From Phytophthora hibernalis (lineage: Eukaryota > Oomycota > Peronosporomycetes > Peronosporales > Peronosporaceae), in NCBI GenBank assembly GCA_012656075.1, contig JAAKBF010000367.1:124001-188000 (forward strand): a DNA stretch of 64,000 bases. The letters are read 5' to 3'. The notes beneath the pieces are model-generated. The model made no database searches, was not told where the DNA came from, and was given only the letters and a program-made list of their open reading frames with translations. Positions 44,990-56,095 of the stretch are shown one piece after another (the stretch's first letter is position 1; every line of letters begins with the position of its first letter). The translations under genes were made by a program, and so were the position numbers.

Positions 44990-45813
44990 GACATGGAATT
45001 CGGCTGTGTTCCGCGGAGCGGATGCGGCCAGACGTTAAGATGGGCCCTTTAGATTTGGAAGACTGCGGTCAGGGTCTGAAACCCTGAACGCAGATCTATG
45101 TTCAGATCGCCCCCGTCCTTAAGCGGGTTAACCCAATCTGGAGTTGAAAACGCCCATGCAAACGTATTGTATGTGGTGTCCCGCCTCGCCTAAAGTCTGA
45201 ATGCACACATACCCGTGTACCCGGAACTCGCCGTGCCTACAAATATCGAGTGAGGCAGAAAACCAAGAAAATAATACCGTGTGAAGCCTCTACAGTGAGT
45301 GTACCTTTGGTCGCAAGACCTTGGATGCACTTTAGTTCCTGGACGCAGATCGCCCCTGAACGCAGATACCTGAACGTGCAAATTATTATGTGCGCCCAAG
45401 GTCATCCTGCTCTGTGAGGCCGTACACATCGGTTTCAAGTTATATCCAGATTCAAGAACCCTGAGTGTAGGTGAAAAACACCTATCAAGAATCCAGCAAA
45501 CACAAAGACACGGCCCCTTGAAGATGGGAAGATCAACCCACAAAGTGTCAACGTCAACATCCAGTTTAATCAAATCAAGTCAAAGCAGAAGATCGCGATG
45601 AAGGAACACAGAAGAACACAGAAGAACACGGAAGAACATCGAAGAACGAAGACAACAAGATACCATTTACGAATAGCTAGCGATAGGCTAGCAAAGATAA
45701 CAATCAGAGTTCGTTAACCCCTACTACATAAGTCGCTCAAAGAAGGGCTTCCGACAAGCAGGAAACGGGTCCGCCGATCAGTTAAGGACGGTTCGGTGTG
45801 GGACTCCCTAAAC
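44990..45813. other. Left part of an older element split by Copia-2
   Basis: No gene is recognised; an open minus-strand frame at 45,190-45,573 has no known domain. CCTGAACGCAGAT occurs twice (about 45,083 and 45,355). Its reverse complement recurs to the right of Copia-2 (about 50,899 and 51,051), suggesting one inverted-repeat element interrupted by Copia-2. Confidence 0.4.
45601..45650 (+). repeat. 10-bp microsatellite, five units
   Basis: GAAGAACACA-type units follow one another five times with small changes. Confidence 0.8.
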
Positions 45814-45818
45814 GATTC

Positions 45819-46130
45819 TATTGAGGGTTACCGGTTTGGTATCGGTTATTGACCGTGAACCGGTTAGCCCGAACCGGTCCAATCCGAACCCACGATGATT
45901 ACGGTGATTACGGTAAGTCGATTACGCCACCAATGATTGGACGAGTAGAATGATTGGACGCAAGCTGCGTGTCTATGTGGTAGGCTAGCTAAAGTAACTC
46001 CGATCAATCAATCACTTTCGAATCTTCCTTCTTCCCCTCAAGTGGTCAAGTGTCCTCGCTCCGGTCTCGTCCAGAGTGCTGTTCTCCCTCCGCTCCGTCA
46101 AGCTTCGTTCAAGATCCATACCTTCCATCA
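45819..46130 (+). repeat. 5' LTR of Copia-2
   Basis: A 312-bp repeat starting TATTGAGGGTTACC and ending CCTTCCATCA, preceded by the GATTC target duplication. Only position 46,083 differs from the 3' LTR. Confidence 0.97.
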
Positions 46131-46143
46131 GGTTATGAGCCCA
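46131..46143 (+). other. Primer-binding site matching the initiator tRNA anticodon arm
   Basis: GGTTATGAGCCCA starts immediately after the 5' LTR. Its first 12 bases are the exact reverse complement of GGGCTCATAACC, the anticodon stem-loop (CAU anticodon) of initiator methionine tRNA. Copia of Drosophila and yeast Ty5 prime from such an internally cut tRNA half rather than from the tRNA 3' end. The site contains an ATG in frame with Gag. Confidence 0.8.
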
Positions 46144-49100
46144 AGCACCATGTCCTCTGCCAACGATGCCAGCACCAAGGTCTCCATCGACAAGTTCAAC
46201 GGAGACAACTACGCGACGTGGAACCGCTACATGCGTGGCGTGTTCCTGACCAAGTCGGTGTGGCAAGTCGTGAACCGGGAGACGACGCCAAGCTTCACGG
46301 ACTCGCGGGCCAGGGACGACTACGTCAAGTCGAGCAACATCGCGTTCGGACTGATGCTGCTCCACATGGACGCGGACTACCACCATGTGGTCGACGACTG
46401 CGAGGAAGCGTGGGTTGCGTGGTCGCGCCTGAAGACGCTGTACGGTGGATCGCAGAAGGCTGGTCGCATCTACTTGAAGCGGAAGCTCTTCAGCATGGAG
46501 ATGTCGGAAGGCAGGAATGTCTTGCATCACTGCAATGAGGTCCTCAACATCAGCGCCAAGCTCAGCAGCATCGGCGCCAAGATGGAGGACGAGAACGTGG
46601 CGATCTGCTTGTTGCGCAGTCTCCCCAAGAGCTACGAGAACGTCGTGCTTAATCTGGAGATGAGTAGCGCGGAACTGCGATCGCAAGACGTCGTGAAGGT
46701 GCTCACGAATGAGCACATCAAGCGGCAAGGCGAGAAGACGGCGACGGTGAAGACTGAGGACGCGGCCAAGGCGTTCAACACCGACCGAGAGTCTCGCCAG
46801 TGCACGTACTGCGGGAAATTGGGGCACACGGTTGACAAGTGCTGGACCAAGCAGAAGGATGAACACGGAGGGCCAAGACGCGGCGGCAACGACAATGGCC
46901 GTGGACGCAGGGCCAACAACATCCAGTGGAGAAACGAAAGCGACGACTACGACTACGATCGAGTGGCGTTCGCGGTTTCCCTGGAGTGTGGAGTTTCGAC
47001 GGGCAAGAATGTGTCCGGGATGTGGGCGGTCGACAGCGGCGCAACGCACCACATCTGCAATGACAAGTCCAAGTTCGCTCACTTGATCGAGCGAGATGAA
47101 GGTGGAGTTTCGGTGGCCGACGGCAACAAAGCGGCCATCAAGGGTGTGGGAACCATCGTGGAACGAGTGGTTCTGCCCAACGGCGACGAGCGCGAGATCG
47201 AGATCAAGAACGCGCTGTACGTGCCGGACATGAGCAAGAATCTGCTCTCGGTGCCGCAGATCAACAAGCACGGCAAGTTCCAAGTGGTGTTCGACGGCAC
47301 CAACATGCACGTTTCGCGCAAGGGTTCGAACCAAGTGGTGGCGACGGCGGACCTCGTGGATGGCCTCTACTGGCTTCGGACGCCTCAGCGATCGGCGAAT
47401 GCGGCGACAAGCGGAAGAACAGTCGACCTGCACGCGCGTATGGGTCATGCTCCGGTGGAGGTGCTTCGCAAGATGGTCGACAACAACATGATCAAGGACG
47501 CGAAGGCACCCTCCAAGTCGAGTGGATCAAGCATGTGTCGCGGTTGCCAGCAAGGGAAGATGGTCCAAAAACCGTTTCCAAGCAACCGTGACAAGCGTCG
47601 CTACGACACGTTTGAGCTGCTCCACTTCGACATCTGCGGACCCATGGAGAAAATCTCGCTTGGCGGCAGCAAGTATCTACTGCTGATCGTGGACGAAGCC
47701 AGCGGATGCATGAAGGGTTTCTGTCTGCGTGCCAAGTCGGAGAGCGAATATTGCATCAAGAAGTACATCACCAAGGTGCAGACGCAATTCGGCAAGAAGG
47801 TCAAGTTTGTGCGACACGACGGAGCTCGTGAGTTTGCGACCAACTCGCTCAAGGCCTTCTACGAAGATCAAGGCATCGAGCAGCAAACCACGGTCCCGTA
47901 CGCGCACCAGACCAACGGCACGGCAGAGCGCGCCATCCGGACCATCGTCACGATCGGCCGCAGTATGTTGCACCATGCCAAGCTGGACAAGTGTTTCTGG
48001 ACTGAGGCGGCGATGACGGCCATCTACGTGAAAAATCGGCTGCCGTCCCCCAAGATCGAGCACAAGACTCCGTTCGAGATCGCGCACAAGTCCAAGCCAA
48101 GTGTCAAGCACATGCGTGTATTTGGATGCCGGACGTACGTTTTGACTCCGAAGGAAAACGACTCAAGTGGGACCCCAAGGCTCGCGCCGGACTGTTCCTC
48201 GGCTACGAAGAAGTGTCCAAGGCGTATCGACTTTATGACATCGAGGCGGGGCAGGTGGTCATCAGTCGCGATGTCAACTTCGACGAATCAACCTTTGGAT
48301 TTTCGCCGCGGATCTCCGATGAAGATGTCGACGACCTGGACCTCGACTCGCTCGACATTGAAGATAATGGTCCTCCGCAGACGGACTACAAGCAGGCGGG
48401 AAAGCGCAAGAATCGCTCAAGTGAAGACGATGAACCTGTGAGAAGACCGCGCGCTGTACGTCACCGAGTTGGACTGGAAGAAGCAAGCGCGCCGGACAAC
48501 TCCTCGCCACATGAAGATGAAGAAGAAAAGTCTGGGGACCAAGATGAAGACTCGACGCCTCACGTGTTTTGGCGTGCAAGTGCCAATACTGTTGAAGCCG
48601 CAGTGGATCTCTCGGAGCCAAAGACATTCCAAGAAGCAGTGAACGGTCCGACCAAGTGCACTGGCGCAAGGCGATTCGTGCGGAGCTCAAATCGATGCGA
48701 CTCCGTGGGGTGTTTCGTGCTGCCAAGCTGCCCAACGGACAACGCGCCATTGGAACCAAGTGGGTGTTCAAGATCAAGCGCAAAGCGGATGGATCCATCG
48801 AGAAGTACAAAGCGCGCCTCGTGGCCAAGGGTTTCAAGCAGAAGTACGGCATCGACTACACGGAGACGTTCTCGCCGGTGGTCAAGTACATGACGCTGCG
48901 CATGGTCATCGCCATTGCCAAATACTTTGGATGGCCGCTCGACCAACTCGACGTGGTGACCGCATTCCTGTATGGGATAATGAAGGAACTAGTGTTCTGC
49001 GTAGTCCCTGAAGGTGTTGAGCTGGATGGCGACTTCGACTGCCTGGAATTGGTAAAGGCGATCTACGGTCTCAAGCAAGCTTCGCGCGTGTGGAACGAGA

Positions 49101-50163
49101 CCTTCGACGAGTTTGTGTGCTCGATTGGGTTTCAAGTGTCGGCCTTCGATCCGTGCCTCTACATCAAGGTCGTGGACGGTCACTGCGTGCTCGTGCTAGT
49201 GTACGTCGATGACGTGCTGATTACCGGGAGTTCGCCCGAGCTGATCTCGCGCACGAAGACGGACCTGAAGACGCGCTTCGAGATGACCGACAGCGGCAAG
49301 TGTGCGTTTGTTCTTGGGATCGAGCTGGTGGACGGCCCGGACGGCAGCGTGACCATGTGTCAGCGGCGATATGTGGACGACATCCTCAAGCGCTTCGCCA
49401 TGGACGAGTGCAAGGCCGTGGTGAGTCCGGTGGACATGAGCACTCGACTGGTTCCAAGCGACGCGGCGACCAAGGTCAACGCCCCATTTCGCGAAGCTGT
49501 TGGTGCCTTGATGCACCTGATGACTGCCACGCGCCCGGACATCGCGTACGCCGTTGGCTATGTGTCGCGCTTCATGGAGACCCCCAAGAAGAGCATTGGG
49601 TTGCGGTCAAGCGTATTTTTCGCTACCTACAAGGCACCAAGACGCATGGCATCTGCTTCAAGCCGGGCGACAAGATCGACTTTCGTGGCTACTCGGACGC
49701 GGACTGGGCCGGCGACATGGCAGACCGCAAGTCGACTTCGGGCTACACGTTCATGCTACTCGGTGCGCCTGTGAGCTGGGGCAGCAAGAAGCAGTCAAGT
49801 GTTTCGCTATCTACGAGCGAGGCGGAATACATCGTGCTGAGTCTGGCGATCCAAGAAGGAAAATGGATTCATCGCCTGCTGTGTGAGATCCTTGCTGCTG
49901 CCAACGAGACTGGCCCCGAACTCAAGATCCGCGAAGATAACCAGTCGTGCATCAAGATGACGAAGAACCCGGTGAACCACGGCCGCGCCAAGCACATCGA
50001 CATCAAGTACCACCACATCCGCGACGAAGTGAAGCGCGGTGAAGTGAAGGTCGAGTATTGCGAAACTTCTGTGATGCTGGCGGACATCATGACGAAGGCG
50101 CTTGCGGGACCTCGCCACATGGATCTGACGACGGCTCTCGGCATTCGTGGGACTTCGCATTGA
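46135..50163 (+). CDS. Copia-2 Gag-Pol polyprotein, three one-base frame breaks
   Basis: Order along the protein: Gag (VSIDKFNGDNYATWNRYMRG), zinc knuckle CTYCGKLGHTVDKC (~46,800), protease MWAVDSGATHHIC (~47,022), integrase zinc part (LHARMGH, CRGC) and core (HFDICGPM, RHDGAREFATN, QTNGTAERAIRT), RT (LDVVTAFLYG, VLVYVDDVLI ~49,195) and RNase H (GYSDADWAGD, LSTSEAEYIVLSLA, HIDIKYHHIRDEVKRGE), ending at TGA 50,161-50,163. Frame breaks lie near 48,153 (A run), 48,651 (GG) and 49,593 (GG). Each is repaired by one added base, giving PKEKRLKWDPKARAG, NGPDQVHWRKAI and PKKEHWVAVKRIFRYLQ. None falls at a Gag/Pol junction, so programmed frameshifting is unlikely. Translation may instead begin at the second ATG, 46,150. 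Confidence 0.93.
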
Positions 50164-50170
50164 GGGGGCG

Positions 50171-50482
50171 TATTGAGGGTTACCGGTTTGGTATCGGTTA
50201 TTGACCGTGAACCGGTTAGCCCGAACCGGTCCAATCCGAACCCACGATGATTACGGTGATTACGGTAAGTCGATTACGCCACCAATGATTGGACGAGTAG
50301 AATGATTGGACGCAAGCTGCGTGTCTATGTGGTAGGCTAGCTAAAGTAACTCCGATCAATCAATCACTTTCGAATCTTCCTTCTTCCCCTCAAGTGGTCA
50401 AGTGTCCTCGCTCCGGTCTCGTCCAGAGTGCTGTCCTCCCTCCGCTCCGTCAAGCTTCGTTCAAGATCCATACCTTCCATCA
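50171..50482 (+). repeat. 3' LTR of Copia-2
   Basis: A 312-bp direct repeat of 45,819-46,130 with one difference, followed by GATTC. Confidence 0.97.
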
Positions 50483-50487
50483 GATTC

Positions 50488-52565
50488 AAGGCCAGTTGTG
50501 AGGGGATCATTCACGTAGGTGTCTGACGTGATCCTTGCATTCCATTTTCTAGTTGATCCCGCTGCGTGTACGGTAAGGGCGGTGTTTCATTTCATATGGA
50601 CAAGACCTTCTTGGGTGATTAGTAGCAGTCATCCCCAGGAATATTTGATAGACTGCGTTCAAGGTTGGATTATATTTGTGTGTGTTATTTCCCTCATCTG
50701 AGGGTGGTGCGCGTGTGAAAGGGCTTCAGGGTTGACCAGTACCCACGCAGCCCTAGTTGACTGGCGTTCAGACCCACCCTCAAGGGTCTATAAGAATAAG
50801 TAGCGGCTGTTTGTTGTATATAACTCTATATTTGTATTGGTTATCTGAAAGTGGTGTTTCTTATGGGTTCTCGGACCCGGATTGAGACATTGGAGAAGTG
50901 CGTTCAGGAAGTGAACGCTACGCCCGACATTTTCAAGACCTATTTGAATTGGACAACTCATTTTGTGGCAAATCCAGGCTCCCCGAATTAATCGACGACG
51001 ATAGGGATTACACAAGGTGTCATGCCACTCTGAATCGAGATTTCAAGGAACTGCGTTCAGGGTTCACACCCCGAGGCTTAAGTTTCAGGACTAAGTCTGG
51101 TCTACCGCTATACACTTGGGCGAGAAAGTTTCATCGACTTCGTCACATTTGCTTGTGATATATCAACCCATACAGACCGATCTTTCATACATCAACGTGT
51201 CCGACTTGCTGTTGATGGCGTGTCAATCTCCACATACTATTTTCCCGGCCACAAGAGAAGATACAACTCGATTTCAATATTTTAACACCCCCACCTAAGG
51301 GTGGCTAGCGTCTTTTTTCAGCCTGATAAAATGAAACTGGTCCACAGACAAGAATAGTGAGTAAGAAATAGAATAAGCCAACCTGGAGGGTTCTTGCGTC
51401 GTTTTCTCTAGAAGAACGATGCGTCGCGGCAAGTCATCCACCCCAGAAAAAAAGGTACGAAATGTGAAGGCTCACAATTACCTCATCAGGGAGGTAAGCT
51501 GGGCAATCTGGCTGTGTAGCGACCCTGGAACGTGTAGCGGTGTATCTTATGAGTCAACTAGTATAGGTTAGGCGAGTCAGGGCGATCTGGAACAAAAGTT
51601 CTGGTGCCAAGTTCGAAGAGGTACTTGTGATGTTGCACTTCATGGACAATTGGGTATGTTGTAACAGTTATATATCAAAACCTTTATTATTTTGTACGAA
51701 GGTTGAAGCCACTTCAGAAGGTATACTCAAGTGCTTTAATACACCTGCATAAACAAATATAGTGCCTCGTCTCATGTGCGTGACTGATACCACTGGTGTA
51801 TAAACTTTGGTGGCCGCTCGCAAAAGACAGCTGTTTTGGAAAACAGCCAATCAGCTCATAATATTATTGAACTATCCACCACAACTGAAAGTGGCATTTC
51901 TTAGCTGCAGTACAGATCCCATTTGTGACCAAACTACTGCGAATTACGTAATTTGGACACAAGAACGGACGTAAAACCAAATTTCGCACCCTATAGTCAC
52001 TTTACATAAAACAGAAAGTGTCTTGAGTTTTGTAAACATCCCCAAATGTAGTTGTATCTTCTCCCGTGGCCGGGACAATAGCGCCATACTGCAATGGGGC
52101 AAGTAGGGCTCATTAAATCACTATATCTCCATACTATTGGCTTTGAAGTATAATACTTCTAACCAATCCTGTTACATTTTGGAATCAAGATCAAATCGAA
52201 ACTGTAGAATGTGAGTTGTGCCAAGCAAATATGCAAAATACTTCCGTCAAGGCAGTAATTACCAAAGAAAACTACGAAACCAATGTCAATGATGGATGGG
52301 ATGCGCTCCAGGAGGCTGCAGAGCCACATACACTTTCGCATCTATGACAGTGTTGCTGTGGTCTAGTAACTGGATTAGCCAACACGTCAAGTCGGATTTC
52401 GCTATTCTTAAGTGGGAAGTGGATGACCGTCGCTCAGCGTTAGAGCGATTTCGAAGCAGCCACTTTTCAGCTCACCTCCCATTTGCGTGTCTCAGCATCG
52501 GGATTTAGTTGAAAGATTAGCTCTTAAGAGAATCTGGGTGAAGAAAGTCTTGAATTCATGGTGTG
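50488..52565. other. Gene-free stretch right of Copia-2
   Basis: No gene is supported. The left part (to about 51,075) carries inverted copies of the CTGAACGCAG word found left of Copia-2. An imperfect inverted repeat pairs 51,235-51,268 with 52,051-52,081. The rest is AT-rich without recognisable content. Confidence 0.45.
51235..52081. mobile_element. Possible small inverted-repeat element
   Basis: The arm ACTATTTTCCCGGCCACAAG plus AGAAGATACAACT at 51,235-51,268 is the imperfect reverse complement of 52,051-52,081. About 780 bp without coding capacity lie between them. This fits a non-autonomous DNA element, but no target duplication was found. Confidence 0.4.
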
Positions 52566-53729
52566 TTAACCTTTCAACGCCCAAGCGCTGTATATGACAT
52601 GTGACATGTTGTACATCCAGATATACAACATCTTTGAATAGGGATTGGCTCGAAAACTGCAAAATCATAGTGAAGTCAAGTATAAGCACATCCTGAACAT
52701 AACCAGATCACTGCACAAATGCACCGGGGTAGGTGATATCGGTACATAGAAAAGTAGAATAAAGGTACACCAGCTCCCTCCCTCCGCCAGTTAGTGGCTG
52801 TCGGTCATTTGAAGAAAAGCGCGAAAGACAAGAAGTGAAAATGGCACCCAAGGAAGCGCGCCGGCGGAAACCCGCAGCGAGCACCAGCTGTTCTCCAAGC
52901 CCCTGCAGGGGAGGACAAGACTAATGAAGGAGCACGCGGCCTTCCTGGACGGCGAGAGGGAAACCGACGCAGACTTCGGCGATGAAACCCCGCCTCCAGT
53001 GGCGACCACGCACACGGCGCCTCGGCCTCTACCAACGGGCAAGGATAGGTCGTATGCCCTCGCCTTGAAGCGACACCTCACACAGGAACGACGTGCGGTT
53101 GCTGCTAAAACTTTGGCGGGGTCAGGCAAGAAGGTGCATGTGGTAAGGAAGAAGAAGAAGGACGAAGACAACTACGACGGAGAAGATGAAGAAAAGGCGG
53201 GGAGCGAATCGGATGACGAGGAGGCTCCACTAAAGTCGAAGAAACCGAAGGCGACGGCGAAGAAGAAAGAGACGGCGAGGCGCGGGTCAAGGCCGTTAAA
53301 CCGAAGACCCCGCGGAAACCGACGACAGCTAGGATCACCAAGGACAAGGCAAAAGAGGTGAAGAGGACTGCGGCTGTGCGACGTTGTGCTGAATCAGCAG
53401 CGGCAGAAGCGGTGGGCTTAGCAGAGCATATTCAAGCCAGAGGGAGAGTGAATTCCGCCAAGGAGAAGACCTTGGGGACGACTACACCTTCGCCACGCAA
53501 AGATCAGCGTCCTCCTGATTCACCAAGGTACTACTTGTCACATTACAACATGTTCTCCTGGAGAAGATACACCATCGCCTGGAGACGATAGGTACAACAT
53601 GATGCAATATCCAGCAGGATTACAACATGATGTGACACTGTCACATACAACACGCGTGATATACAGCATGTTGCCGGAATCTAGTTTCTAATTTAGCACT
53701 CTTTCTGATTTTGTAGGAGCTCAAGCAAG

Positions 53730-53910
53730 CAGCCACTGCCACCATCTACGCCGGACACGACCCAGCAGCCACTGCCACCATCTACGCCGGACAAGGCCCT
53801 GCAGCCACTTCCACCATCTACACCGGACACGGCCCAGCAGCCACTTCTACCATCTACGCCGAGCGATGCGCGGCAGCCACTGTCACCAGTTACGCCGGAC
53901 AATGCCCCTC
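53730..53910 (+). repeat. 36-bp coding tandem repeat, five units
   Basis: Units start at about 53,731, 53,767, 53,803, 53,839 and 53,875, spaced exactly 36 bp. In the transposase frame each encodes a 12-residue unit of the type QPLPPSTPDTAQ. The last two units are more diverged. Confidence 0.93.
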
Positions 53911-55987
53911 CTTGCGTCCAGACACCGCGTGGGGACCCACGTTCACGATTTCAAGAATACGAGGTACTGCATTCGGACTGCGATGAAACAGAAACCGAAG
54001 TCTGCTTCTACGACGATGATGAGGAGTTGCAGCGCGCTAAAGAAGCAAGACGCGCAGCCAGACGTGCAACTGATATTGATGAAGGCGCCGAAACTGCCGA
54101 TGGTCTGGATAGTGAGATCGAGTGTGACAGTGGAGATGAAAGTGCACAAGAATTATCAGATGTCGACGGTGATACGATTATTGCAGGAGAGGTCACCGCA
54201 GCGGAGCGAGCTAATCGAAACATAGACGAATTGTGCGAGAATGAAATTGGTGACTTCGCGCTAGATGAAGGCAACATGGATGAAATGCGGTCTAGCGGTT
54301 GGACTTTTGGTACGTTGTATCGGCATCGAAACAAATGTTGTCATATACAACATGTACTAAATCGGTGACGTTGTATATGACCCCATGTAGACCCCGACCA
54401 ATTTCCACCTCAACAGAAATACCCTGGTTTATTCGGCGAGGAGTACGGACCGACAGATGACATTTTGCAGATGGCAGACTCGCCGTTGAAGCTGTTCCTG
54501 TTCTTCATGCCGAAGCAGTTGTGGTGGACCGTGGCTTCTGAATCAAACCGATACTTTTGCAGAACTTGACATCACGTGTGGACCGTGTGTACGAGAAACA
54601 AAGGACACCCGGCAAGAAGACGATAGACGAATACATGGACAGAGAGGCGAAGAAATCTGACGTATTGCCTCATGAGATCCTGCATGTGCTAGGGTTGCTG
54701 ATTGCACGCATGCTGAACCCCCAACGCCGTCGATTTCGGGATCATTGGCAAACTGACAGAGTTGGAGCAGTACCCCGCGGTACATTCAACGACTACATGC
54801 CTCGTCATCGCTTCGAGCATATTATGGCTAACCTACACTTTACGAATAATGATGATGTTCGAGCTGCCTCCGATAGAGCCTGGAAAGTCCGCTCGGTGAT
54901 CGCGACTCTTCAGGCGACGTTTCAGCGTGGTTATAAAACCCTCCAGTTCTCTCGTTTGATGAAGGCATCATTCCGTCGCGTACCCGCAACAACCCCACTC
55001 GGCAGTATCTCAAGGAAAAGCCTCACAAGTGGGGCACTAAACTGTATTTGACTTGTTGCGCCGATACAGCCTACTGCATGAGGTACGTAAGTGAGTGCAT
55101 TTGACCTTGCGATATTTTTTTGGCAAAGTTAAAGATGTTGTATTTGTGATGGTGTTTCTTGCTGTACGTACAACATGTAGACTTGAGGTATACTGCGGCA
55201 AGGCCCAGCATACGGAGGAAATTGGTAATGTACCGGAGAGTCAACGCTCTGCTGATCCAAACACCGGACCGTCCGCAGTGATTCGCAATCTTGAAGCAGT
55301 GTTACCTGATCCCCAACAGGGCGCCTACCATCTAGTGATTACGGATAGGTTCTACACGTCAGTCCAGCTCGGTTTCCAATTGCTGCGCCGCAATGTATAC
55401 TCCATTGACACGATAATGGGGGACAAAGTGGGTTTTCCACAGGACATTGTGGAAAAATCGCAATCGGCCTAAAAGCATACGGCATGGATCAGTACGCATG
55501 GCTGTCGCACGCAACTGCCCCATGATGACCGGTATGGTGTGGTGGGATCGAAAACCTGTGCAGTTCTTGGCAACTGGAGCGAGCCGAGCAATGGAGACAT
55601 GCTGTAAGTCATTTAACGAAGGGGTGATGCTATTATTTAGTCTGATCAATTTCATATTTGTCTCCAGGGAGACGTACGCAGAACACAGGAGGAAGACGCC
55701 ATATAACCCCTTGCCCATCCATGGTTCGTGACTACCACCGTTGGATGGGAGGGGTAGATGTTCACGACCAACTTCGACTACAACGCTATTCCCTGCAACT
55801 GCAGACATGGTGCAAGAAATACTAGAGGCAATCTTCATGGGGCTGGTTGATGTGGCTATTATGAACGATTACATTGTGTTCCGAGAGGCGCAGAAGAGAA
55901 TCGATGTCAAGCCTGGACTTCATGTTGGAACTACACTCCCAACTACTGCAGCTGAAGAAAGAGGGCCTGTTTGAGCGGGTAAGTTCT

Positions 55988-56095
55988 CATGTTGTATGTG
56001 GTACCTGCTGTCGGAACCTGTCGGCGCTGTGCGTCCAGATACATGTTGTATGTGGTACATGCTGTTTGAACCTGTCGGCGCTGTGCGTCCAGATA
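55988..56095 (+). repeat. 54-bp tandem duplication in a transposase intron
   Basis: Two units start CATGTTGTATGTGGTAC at 55,988 and 56,042, and a third start, CATGTTGTAGG, follows at 56,096. The block lies inside the intron at 55,979-56,152. Confidence 0.9.

Larger units (their letters stand above)
45814..50487 (+). mobile_element. Complete young Copia LTR retrotransposon (Copia-2)
   Basis: The element runs from 45,819 to 50,482 and is flanked on both sides by GATTC, a perfect 5-bp target duplication. The two 312-bp LTRs differ at one base (T at 46,083, C at 50,435). A primer-binding site follows the 5' LTR directly, and a purine tract (GAGGGGGCG) precedes the 3' LTR. Inside is a full Gag-Pol with all catalytic motifs, interrupted only by three one-base losses. 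Confidence 0.97.

Noticed and set aside
46131..46143. Fragment of a tRNA gene
   Set aside because: The match is limited to the anticodon arm in reverse complement right after an LTR, which is the position of a primer-binding site. No acceptor or T-arm is nearby.
46012..47448. Long minus-strand open frame of 478 codons
   Set aside because: It is antisense to the Copia-2 Gag, protease and integrase region, which has clear motifs on the plus strand. Its composition is that of a shadow frame.
48150..49600. Programmed ribosomal frameshifting in Copia-2
   Set aside because: There are three breaks, none at the Gag/Pol junction, no typical slippery site, and each is repaired by one added base. Errors or mutations explain them better.
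53693..53902. Minus-strand Gly/Ser/Val-rich repeat protein
   Set aside because: It is the reverse reading of the 36-bp repeat that encodes the Pro-rich array of the piggyBac transposase on the plus strand.
53730..53910. Regularly spaced repeats resembling a CRISPR array
   Set aside because: The 36-bp units are contiguous with no unique spacers and are in a coding exon. This is a coding tandem repeat.
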